Shown: positions 54,750 to 61,009 of the stretch, piece after piece
How positions within the stretch are numbered: position 1 is the stretch's first letter
Layout: each line of letters starts with the position of its first letter
DNA from: Microbacterium sp. AK009
Lineage (GTDB): Bacteria > Actinomycetota > Actinomycetes > Actinomycetales > Microbacteriaceae
Reading direction: 5' to 3'
Assembly: GCF_013410955.1 (NCBI RefSeq)
Contig: NZ_JACCCG010000001.1
Coordinates: 1 to 64,000, forward strand
DNA: 64,000 nucleotides
Translations under genes and position numbers: made by a program
The notes under the pieces: model-generated
Database searches by the model: none
What the model was told of the DNA's origin: nothing
What the model saw: the letters and a program-made list of their open reading frames with translations, nothing else

Positions 54750-55827
54750 CGGCACTCCCTCCGCGGTCGAAGAACGTCCGGGCGACGGCCGGCGCGAGAC
54801 CCAGCAGGCGCCACAGCTTCTCGCGATCGAGGGGGGCGACCACCTCATCGAGGCGCTGCCATCCGCCGCCGTCGATCGAACCCAGGGGGATCAGGACGCC
54901 GGGGAGGCGGGGGCTGCCAACCGTCGTGCCGCCGACCTCGGCGGTCCAGGAGGCGGCGTCCACGCCGAGGGCACGGACGCCCGGGGGGCCGACGAGCAGA
55001 GCGAGGGGCTCGGGTGCCGGCGACGCGGTGGCGCGGCGAGCGAGGTCGGGTGCGCCGAGGGCGCCGAGCGCCATGCCGATCAGCGGCATGCCGACCGTCG
55101 CCGCGGCCGCGAGCGACCGGCGGGCGAGTCCTGCGAGATCGGCCGATGCCGCGTCATCCGCTCCGGCGACGTCGCCGACGACCCGCGTCGTCTCCTCCAG
55201 GCCCTGACCGGTGCGGCTGACCTGCAGGGTGCCGACAAGGGGTCGCGACGAGGAGGAGACGGCGATCCAGCGGCTGTCGCTCGGCATGCGGCGGCGGCTG
55301 CGCTCGGTGAGGTCATCGCGGTCCCAGGCGGCGAGCAGCGGTTCGAGGGCGCCCCAGTGCGTCGGTGGCGCCTGGGTGACGACCTCCGACACCGCGTCGA
55401 GGACGCCGCCGAGGCGCACGGGCCGGCTCACCCGGTGGCGGGTGGACACCGTGACGACCAGCTGCAGGCGGCTCTGGATCGTCGCGCGCACGAACGCCGG
55501 GTGCACACGGCTCGGGTCGAGCGGACCGCCCGGTGAGAGGACCGCGTCGGGGGTGTCGAGGCGCATGCCGGAGCGGGCGTCGTAGAAGCCGTCGCTGCGG
55601 GTGCGGATGATCCAGTGCCCCTGGGTCGCCGAGAGGGCCTCGGCGAGAGGTTCGGTCATGCGCGCGTGCTCGCCCGAGACGACGAGGGGCCGGCGGCCGG
55701 CGGCGGCGGTGCGCCCGATGAGGTCGCTGAGTCCCTGCGACAGGCTCAGCACCTCGCCGTGGATCTCGGTGAGCACCCAGTCCTCGCCGGTCGCATCGGC
55801 GAGCGGGTGATCGATGGTGAGCGTCAT
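54742..55827 (-). CDS. DUF6177-like T7SS-associated protein
   Basis: A 361-aa protein that I recall as the DUF6177 type from actinobacterial T7SS loci. Conserved-looking parts are GEDWVLTEIHGEVLSLSQGL, HWIIRTRSDGFYDARSGM and a C-terminal SRWIAVSSSSRPLVGTLQ. It overlaps the small TM gene by eight bases and the FHA gene by four. Role unknown. Confidence 0.7.
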   Translation of the reverse strand: MTLTIDHPLADATGEDWVLTEIHGEVLSLSQGLSDLIGRTAAAGRRPLVVSGEHARMTEPLAEALSATQGHWIIRTRSDGFYDARSGMRLDTPDAVLSPGGPLDPSRVHPAFVRATIQSRLQLVVTVSTRHRVSRPVRLGGVLDAVSEVVTQAPPTHWGALEPLLAAWDRDDLTERSRRRMPSDSRWIAVSSSSRPLVGTLQVSRTGQGLEETTRVVGDVAGADDAASADLAGLARRSLAAAATVGMPLIGMALGALGAPDLARRATASPAPEPLALLVGPPGVRALGVDAASWTAEVGGTTVGSPRLPGVLIPLGSIDGGGWQRLDEVVAPLDREKLWRLLGLAPAVARTFFDRGGSADA

Positions 55828-56597
55828 CGCGCCTCCGTCACCGACAGGCTCCGATCGCCGAGGTCGATCTCGGCGGGGAGCGGAAGCGGGGTGCGCTGGT
55901 GGGCGATGAGCGGATGCCGGTTGCCGGCCGTGCGCACGAAGGTGCCGTTGGTCGAGCCGAGGTCGGTGATCCACAGGCGCGCGCCGTCCCATTCCAGTCG
56001 CGCGTGCGACTTCGACAGCGAGCGCGAGAGGTCGGGCCACTGGAACACTTCGGCCGGTGCATCGGCGGGCGCGAGGGGAGTGCGTCCGAGGATGAGCGCC
56101 GACTCGAGCGAGAGGCGCTCGCCGGAGTCGAGGCGGACGAGCGGCGCGCCGCCGCGCGCCCCGGCGCGGGGGCGTGGGGCAGGGGTCTGCGCCCGGGGGA
56201 AGGTGACCGGCGCCAGGGCGGGCGCGAAGGGGTCGCGGCCCCGGCGGAGGTCGAAGGTCTCGAGCTGTCCGCGCAGGAGCGCCGGCAGGAACGAGCGTCC
56301 TGCTGCCGCGCCGGTGCGTGCACTCACCGTGCGAAGGCCGATCGCGAGGCCGCCGAGGGCGCGGCCCCCGCGCGCGAACTGCCAGGCGGTGACGGCGACG
56401 AGGATCGCGGCGATGACGAGAAGCGCGATGCCGAGGGCGGGGGCGCCCGTGACCAGGGCCAGGATGCCGCCGATCGTGGCCACGAGCGGAGCGGCGAGGT
56501 CGATGAAGACCGCCCCGGCGAACTGGCCGGCCCGAGCGCGGGCGGTGAGCACGAGGGGGTCGACGTCGGCCAAGCGCAGCGAATCCTGTGTGGTCAT
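55824..56597 (-). CDS. RDD/FHA-domain membrane protein
   Basis: A 257-aa protein with two membrane helices near the N-terminus (about 25-75, RDD-like) and a C-terminal FHA domain (ALILGRTPLAP, SLSKSHARLEWDG, ITDLGSTNGTF) that would bind phosphothreonine. FHA proteins regulate T7SS and T6SS assembly elsewhere. It is the first gene of the tightly overlapping six-to-seven-gene T7SS operon. Confidence 0.87.
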   Translation of the reverse strand: MTTQDSLRLADVDPLVLTARARAGQFAGAVFIDLAAPLVATIGGILALVTGAPALGIALLVIAAILVAVTAWQFARGGRALGGLAIGLRTVSARTGAAAGRSFLPALLRGQLETFDLRRGRDPFAPALAPVTFPRAQTPAPRPRAGARGGAPLVRLDSGERLSLESALILGRTPLAPADAPAEVFQWPDLSRSLSKSHARLEWDGARLWITDLGSTNGTFVRTAGNRHPLIAHQRTPLPLPAEIDLGDRSLSVTEAR

Positions 56598-56689
56598 CGT
56601 GTTCTTGTGTTCTTCCCGTTCCGGCGAACCCTCCGATCCTAGTCGGGGGCTGCCCGGCGCCCCCTATCCGGGCACCGCCCCGGTCATCG

Positions 56690-56992
56690 TCAGGATGACT
56701 CGCCCTCCCGAAGCCGCGCGAGCTGGACATCGGCCGCTTCCGCGGTACCCAGCGGGAACGGTGCGGAGCCGTCCTTAGGTATCGCGAAGGGGCCGTTTCC
56801 GGCGAGTGCCTGCATGACGTCCCCGTCCTCCATGAACGCGCGGCTCTGATAGCCCTGCACCCACCAGCGTCCGTGGTCCTCGGGCTCCCCGATCAAGACG
56901 CAGGGAATTCCGCTGCGCTGCTCCACCTCGGCGAGCATCCGGAGAGCAATCCGGTGTGCCCCGGCGGCATCCATCTGATCAGCCGCACTCAT
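56690..56992 (-). CDS. Imm35-like immunity protein, copy 1
   Basis: A 100-aa protein of the YrhB/Imm35 type: CVLIGEPEDHGRWWVQGYQS, then AGNGPFAIPKDGSAPFPLG. It closely resembles the genes at 59417 and 58646. The start overlaps the end of a truncated fragment of another array gene. Imm35 proteins guard against secreted toxins; this copy is separated from the toxin by about 4 kb, which suggests an orphan immunity gene. Confidence 0.75.
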   Translation of the reverse strand: MSAADQMDAAGAHRIALRMLAEVEQRSGIPCVLIGEPEDHGRWWVQGYQSRAFMEDGDVMQALAGNGPFAIPKDGSAPFPLGTAEAADVQLARLREGESS

Positions 56993-57035
56993 CGGGGACC
57001 CGCCTGCTGACGAGGACTCTCAGGTCCGAGCTCAC
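56979..57035 (-). pseudogene. Truncated fragment of a 153-aa array protein
   Basis: An 18-codon frame reads VSSDLRVLVSRRVPDECG and stops. It matches the start of the intact protein at 58954-59415 (GDVRILVSRWAVSE). The fragment overlaps the start of Imm35 copy 1 by 14 bases, mirroring the order at 59415-59417 in a broken form. It looks like a relic of gene replacement in the immunity array. Confidence 0.5.
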
Positions 57036-57114
57036 GGTATCGCCGGTTTCGTCGAGGACATCGCGATAAGCCTAGACACACGTCAGGTATGTCGTCCGTC
57101 GTCAGAATAGGGGT

Positions 57115-57546
57115 GTGGATGACGCAGGGATTCTCGCATCGTGGGCTGACCGCCTGTCCTATCTCGCGTTGACGAAAGACGGGTCGTTCCTGGTCGGGTG
57201 GGGGGACCTCGAGACGGCGTTCGCCATTCGCGAGGCACCAGCGGGATTCACCGTCGACAAGCAGAGTCGGGGTCAGTGGGCGACGCTCGCGCGCTTCTCG
57301 TCGCTGTCGGAAGCGAAGGCCTTCCTCGCGGTCTGCCTGGCATCGATCTGGCGAGCGGACCGTGGACTCGGGGATATCTTCCCCGCCGAACCCGCGCCGG
57401 ACACGACCGTCACCCGGACCGATCAGGGATACGACGTCGAGACCCGGGGACACCGAGCATCCTTCCGTCAGCGTACGGACGCGAAGCGCTACACGTACGT
57501 CGCCGGCCACGGGCTTCAGCGGGTCAACGCCCTCCTTATGCAGTAG
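57115..57546 (+). CDS. Imm61-like immunity protein
   Basis: A 143-aa protein beginning at GTG. The run LARFSSLSEAKAFLAVCLAS, RADRGL and a C-terminal YTYVAGHGLQRVNALLMQ resemble Imm61-type immunity proteins. It shares these parts with the remnants at 59981 and 58600. It is the only intact gene on the plus strand in the array, implying its own promoter. The family name is a tentative match. Confidence 0.6.
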   Translation: MDDAGILASWADRLSYLALTKDGSFLVGWGDLETAFAIREAPAGFTVDKQSRGQWATLARFSSLSEAKAFLAVCLASIWRADRGLGDIFPAEPAPDTTVTRTDQGYDVETRGHRASFRQRTDAKRYTYVAGHGLQRVNALLMQ

Positions 57547-57636
57547 ATGCGCCCTCTTGTGGGCCTTCCTCGAGGTGTCGTGCACCGCCGGAGCTCCTTC
57601 TGATCCGACACGAGCCCGCCCGTCCCGCTTCCGGGG

Positions 57637-57894
57637 TCAGGTGCGCGAGGAAAGGAAGTCTCGCAAGAAGCGCAGTCCTTCGACAGCGTCTGCCAAGGCC
57701 TCCGACCGATCGCGGTAGGAGCGACGCGTGGTCTCGATGACTCCCGCGCGCTCGTCCGTCACGACCGTGTACCACGTGCCGTCCCGCTCGAAGAGGCACA
57801 ATCTGTTCGCAGTCGCCCCGGTCGGCTCGGAACGGGTCAGCCATCGTTCGAGACGCTCCGCCTGGACGACCTCGTCGAACACCGATTCGTTCAC
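57637..57894 (-). CDS. Small hypothetical protein in the immunity array
   Basis: An 85-aa protein from a GTG at 57894. The core WLTRSEPTGATANRLCLFER, DGTWYTVVTDERAG and a C-terminal helix (SEALADAVEGLRFL) resemble short immunity-type proteins found beside TNT toxins. It starts 13 bases after the TNT-like gene, so it probably shares its transcript. Confidence 0.55.
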   Translation of the reverse strand: MNESVFDEVVQAERLERWLTRSEPTGATANRLCLFERDGTWYTVVTDERAGVIETTRRSYRDRSEALADAVEGLRFLRDFLSSRT

Positions 57895-57906
57895 GGGGCC
57901 ACTTCT

Positions 57907-58554
57907 TCAGGGTGCCGCGGGATTCGAGGAGGGCACCACCATCCGCATCTGTCCTTCTCGTACGAGGTCGCGGATGCCCATCGATGCCTCCTGGACCGCA
58001 AATCGGACGCCGCCCCCTTCGCGCCCGAACCACGGCGGCGTGACGGTGGCGGCGACCCGGATCGGTGCTGTCGTGAGGAACGACTGAAGGGGCTGATCCA
58101 GGGCGGTGACCGGAAGCGAACGCGCCTCGAACGACGTGCCGGTCGGGTAGAGGAGGAACCCGTCGAGGGCTCCGATCCGGTCGACCAGCAGGCCGGCGGG
58201 CAGGTCGATCACGGTGTCTCTCACCCCGCGGGCGGCCAGATCCATCACGTGCGGGGCCGCCCAGGTGAGAAGCCGTTCCCGCTCGGCGTCGGGGATGTTC
58301 TGCGGATCGGGGAGCGGCGAGAGCGCGTACTGATAGAGCGCGGAGACGATCTCCGCGGCAGATGAACGTCGCAGCAGCACGCGCGCCGTTCCGTAGTCGA
58401 CCGTCGAAAGCGCCCATCGATCGCCGGCGTCGGCGACGACGAGCGACCCTTCCCACGGCACTCCGTCGTCACCGGGAAGGAGGACAGCGCGGTCGGGGAC
58501 ACCGTTCTCGCGCAGGGCGGTTCGGACATCCGCCCACGAGGTCGCGGGCGTCAT
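57907..58554 (-). CDS. Immunity-like domain fused to a TNT-like domain
   Basis: A 215-aa protein. Residues 1-80 (SWADVRTALRENGVPD; DRWALSTVDYGTARVL) resemble small immunity proteins encoded near TNT toxins. Residues 116-205 match the TNT NADase fold: DLPAGLLVDRIG, YPTGTSFEARSLP, TPPWFGREGGG and IRDLVREGQ. In active TNT domains the WFG motif is followed by Gln, recalled as essential in CpnT; here it is Arg178. The ATG at 58554 follows GAGGAG. It may be a catalytically dead decoy or immunity factor, or an altered toxin. Confidence 0.7.
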   Translation of the reverse strand: MTPATSWADVRTALRENGVPDRAVLLPGDDGVPWEGSLVVADAGDRWALSTVDYGTARVLLRRSSAAEIVSALYQYALSPLPDPQNIPDAERERLLTWAAPHVMDLAARGVRDTVIDLPAGLLVDRIGALDGFLLYPTGTSFEARSLPVTALDQPLQSFLTTAPIRVAATVTPPWFGREGGGVRFAVQEASMGIRDLVREGQMRMVVPSSNPAAP

Positions 58555-58599
58555 CAGTCTCCTCTTTCGTCGCAGAACATCGCCGTCAAGCCTATGCAT

Positions 58600-58653
58600 A
58601 CGGCCGACGTCGCCGGCCGCGAACTGCGTCAGGTCGACGACTTCCTCATGCAG
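58600..58653 (+). pseudogene. Remnant of an Imm61-like gene, C-terminal end
   Basis: The plus strand reads TADVAGRELRQVDDFLMQ, matching the last 18 residues of the intact protein at 57115-57546 (YTYVAGHGLQRVNALLMQ). No start or upstream part remains. It overlaps the start of the gap between the TNT-like gene and an Imm35 copy. Confidence 0.45.
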
Positions 58654-58957
58654 GAGACGAGCCGATCGGGTGATCCTCCGAATCCAGCGCTCGAATCTGT
58701 GCGTCCACGTCGCGAACCGTAGGAAGCGCGAACGGCGCCCCACCGTCTTTCGGCACGACGATCGGCGCGTTCCCGATCAACATGGCGTCGATGTCGCCGC
58801 TCTCGACATACCCTCGCCCCTGGTAGAAGAACACCCAGTGCCGACCGGACTCGGCCGGATCACCGAGGACGATGCGCTCGATACCGTCCTCGGCGGTCGA
58901 CTGCTGGAGTGAGGCTTCGACGAGTCGGCGAGCTTCCTCAGCCGTCCGCGCGCTCAC
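58646..58957 (-). CDS. Imm35-like immunity protein, copy 2
   Basis: A 103-aa protein from a GTG that overlaps the upstream stop (GTGA). The core GDPAESGRHWVFFYQGRGYV and GNAPIVVPKDGGAPFALP is closest to canonical Imm35/YrhB (WVFFYQ). It has diverged more than the other two copies, which share 22 identical bases over one stretch. Confidence 0.75.
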   Translation of the reverse strand: MSARTAEEARRLVEASLQQSTAEDGIERIVLGDPAESGRHWVFFYQGRGYVESGDIDAMLIGNAPIVVPKDGGAPFALPTVRDVDAQIRALDSEDHPIGSSPA

Positions 58958-59415
58958 GAGGCGGCGCCTTTCGTCGATACTGGACCGGCGAGCGCGCAAT
59001 TCAGGACCTTGCCTTCGGCCACCGCGAGGTTCGACATCGTGTCGGTGCCGCACGGCGTCGACACCTCCAGTGTCGGGTTCCGCCCCGCGTGCGCCAGGGC
59101 GGAGATCATCTCGTGGGCCCGCTCGGCACGAAAGTTCATGGGGTCGTCAGCGGTGATCGTCCATCCGGCGCCGGCCACACCATCTCGGACGCGACGGCCC
59201 AGCAGTTCGGCCAGCTCGGGCTCGGAGGCGTCCGCGCCGGTCGCGAGAAATGCATCCCGGCGCCGGAACGCCTCGTCACCGAACCAGCGCGAGACCTCGG
59301 CGTCATCGAGCTCACCGATCGGCCGGTCATGGGTTCGCAGCCACGTTCCCGCCGCGGTCCACCAGAGCTCACTCACAGCCCACCTGCTGACAAGGATCCT
59401 GACGTCTCCGTCCAC
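58954..59415 (-). CDS. Hypothetical protein in the immunity array
   Basis: A 153-aa protein (MDGDVRILVSRWAVSELWW start, GTG codon). It is mostly alpha-helical with a cluster of Trp residues near the N-terminus and two cysteines near the C-terminus. It is sandwiched between two Imm35 copies with a one-base gap and a four-base overlap. A broken copy of its start occurs at 56979. No family recognised; immunity function by position. Confidence 0.65.
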   Translation of the reverse strand: MDGDVRILVSRWAVSELWWTAAGTWLRTHDRPIGELDDAEVSRWFGDEAFRRRDAFLATGADASEPELAELLGRRVRDGVAGAGWTITADDPMNFRAERAHEMISALAHAGRNPTLEVSTPCGTDTMSNLAVAEGKVLNCALAGPVSTKGAAS

Positions 59416-59416
59416 C

Positions 59417-59716
59417 TCACACCTCCCCTTCCGCGACGTTCAGCCGTTTCATCTGCTCACGCGCAGGGTGCGCGCTCGACAGCCGGTAGGGCGTGGACCC
59501 ATCCTTCGGGACGACGATCGGACCGTTGCCGGCGAGGGCCGCGTCCTCGTCCCCATCTTCGATGAGGCCCCGGCTCTGGAAGGCCTGCACCCACCAGCGT
59601 CCGTAGTCCTCCGGATCGCCGACGAGGACGCACGAAACTCCGCCCGCCTCCTCTGTGTCGGCCAGCATTCGGCCTGCGATGCACTGCGCCTCGGCCGCAT
59701 CCATCTCGTCAGCCAT
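59417..59716 (-). CDS. Imm35-like immunity protein, copy 3
   Basis: A 99-aa protein nearly parallel to copy 1: MDAAEAQCIAGRMLADTEEA, CVLVGDPEDYGRWWVQAFQS, GNGPIVVPKDGSTPYRL. A 22-base stretch coding for RWWVQA is identical to copy 1. The 264 bases upstream (59717-59980) hold no gene I can support. Confidence 0.75.
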   Translation of the reverse strand: MADEMDAAEAQCIAGRMLADTEEAGGVSCVLVGDPEDYGRWWVQAFQSRGLIEDGDEDAALAGNGPIVVPKDGSTPYRLSSAHPAREQMKRLNVAEGEV

Positions 59717-59980
59717 GGTGTTCGCCCGGGTGGCCCTTTCGATCGTTCATCCTGATTCGGATCCCGCCGTGTCGCCAGCGCCGTCCGCAAAGACCTTCCA
59801 CCGAGTTGATGCCCTGGTAGGCGCCTACTCGACGCCGTCCAACCGGGCATACATCCCGTCGCGTCGCAGATCTGGCGTCATTCTGCTCCTTCGTTACGCC
59901 GGAACGCCCCGTTCGAGTACACGGCGACCGGCGTCTTCTCGCCATTCTCCACAGCTTGGTGGGCGGGGACTTTCGGGAGT

Positions 59981-60317
59981 TCATCCGATGGATGCGCGCA
60001 GATCCGCCGCCGGGACGTCGACGTATCGGCCGAATCTGGCAGCCTCGATGTCGCTCGCGAACCGCCAGTTCCGGCCGGACGCGGCGTCGCTAAACACGAA
60101 TCCATCGTCGAGATTTCCGGAGAGCTCGAATCCGCTCGGGGGCTTCGCCGTTCCGTCGGTGCGCATCTCGATTCCGTGACTGACCGGGCGGAGCCCACGC
60201 TCCGCCCGGACCTCTTTGGCGAAGTGAAGTGTGAGGTATCGGTCGACGTCTTCGGCGGTGTGAGCGACGAAGGCAGTCCCGCGATCCTCGTCGCGCCAGG
60301 TCCGCCGCACCGACCAT
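59981..60317 (-). pseudogene. Truncated Imm61-like gene
   Basis: The open frame matches the C-terminal two thirds of the gene at 57115 (WSVRRTWRDEDRGTAF; DRYLTLHFAKEVRAERGL) and ends normally. The first 35 residues are missing; upstream, sequence from an Imm35-like gene is joined in another frame. No start codon of its own is obvious, so it is probably a relic of recombination. Confidence 0.6.
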
Positions 60318-60395
60318 TCACGGATGGCCGACGAGGACGCACGAAACCCCGCCCTGGAGAACAGGCAGCCGGCGGTCGATTTCACCGGGCTTCAT
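60318..60395 (-). pseudogene. Truncated Imm35-like start, 25 codons
   Basis: An ATG at 60395 overlaps the stop of the first immunity gene (ATGA) and opens a frame ending GGVSCVLVGHP, followed by a stop at 60318-60320. It matches residues 25-33 of Imm35 copy 3 (GGVSCVLVGDP). Beyond the stop the sequence switches to the Imm61-like remnant. This is a clean junction. Confidence 0.6.
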
Positions 60396-61009
60396 TCAGC
60401 GGTGAAAGCATCGTAGGTTCGGTTCGCGACCATACGCATGAATTCCTCGGCACGCGCGGCCGAGATCTCTTCGAGGTCAGACTCGGTCGGTCGGTCGACG
60501 GCGTTCGCCACCTTCCCTTTCAGGTCTGGGGCCCACTGATCCAGGTCGCGCAGAACCTCGTCCGTCACAACGCCGTCGATCACCCTTCGCCGAAACAGCG
60601 CCTGCGGAACGCGCGTCCGGCCGCGCAAGCCGAAGAGAGTGAAGTAGCGGCTCAGGTTCGGTTCCGCGACGACCGGGGTGTCGGAGCCCAGCCAGACACG
60701 ACGATAGAACCACCGGGATGCGAGCGCATCGACCGCCCCCGGGCCGAGGTCGGGTCGCCCCAGCCGCAACATCTCCTTATAGCGCGGTCCGGCATCCGAA
60801 CCCGACGGATCGATCGACGATGTGTCCAGACTCTCGGACGAGGCGATCGCCTCCGTGACCCTTTCGATCAGCCATGCCGGGTCGACATCATGGGCTGCGG
60901 CGAGCGCCGCCACCGCCTCGTGGTCGGACTGCGGAGTCTTCGCCCGGCCCCAGCCCGTGAAGGCCTCGACCGCGCGGGAGACCAACGGGGCGTCAGCGTT
61001 GGTAGACAT
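60392..61009 (-). CDS. Probable cognate immunity protein of the adjacent toxin
   Basis: A 205-aa soluble protein beginning MSTNADAPLVSRAVEAFTG. Its start lies 17 bases inside the 3' end of the toxin gene, so its translation is coupled to that of the toxin. Helical N-terminus, central aromatic region (SRWFYRRVWLGS; NLSRYFTLFGLRG) and C-terminal helices. I do not recognise the family. Position makes it the primary immunity candidate. Confidence 0.7.
   Translation of the reverse strand: MSTNADAPLVSRAVEAFTGWGRAKTPQSDHEAVAALAAAHDVDPAWLIERVTEAIASSESLDTSSIDPSGSDAGPRYKEMLRLGRPDLGPGAVDALASRWFYRRVWLGSDTPVVAEPNLSRYFTLFGLRGRTRVPQALFRRRVIDGVVTDEVLRDLDQWAPDLKGKVANAVDRPTESDLEEISAARAEEFMRMVANRTYDAFTAE

Noticed and set aside
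59709..59984. A 91-codon open frame in the gap between an Imm35 copy and the Imm61-like remnant
   Set aside because: Its product is Arg/Gly-rich and shows no similarity to the array genes that I can see. No convincing ribosome-binding site. Left as unassigned gap sequence.
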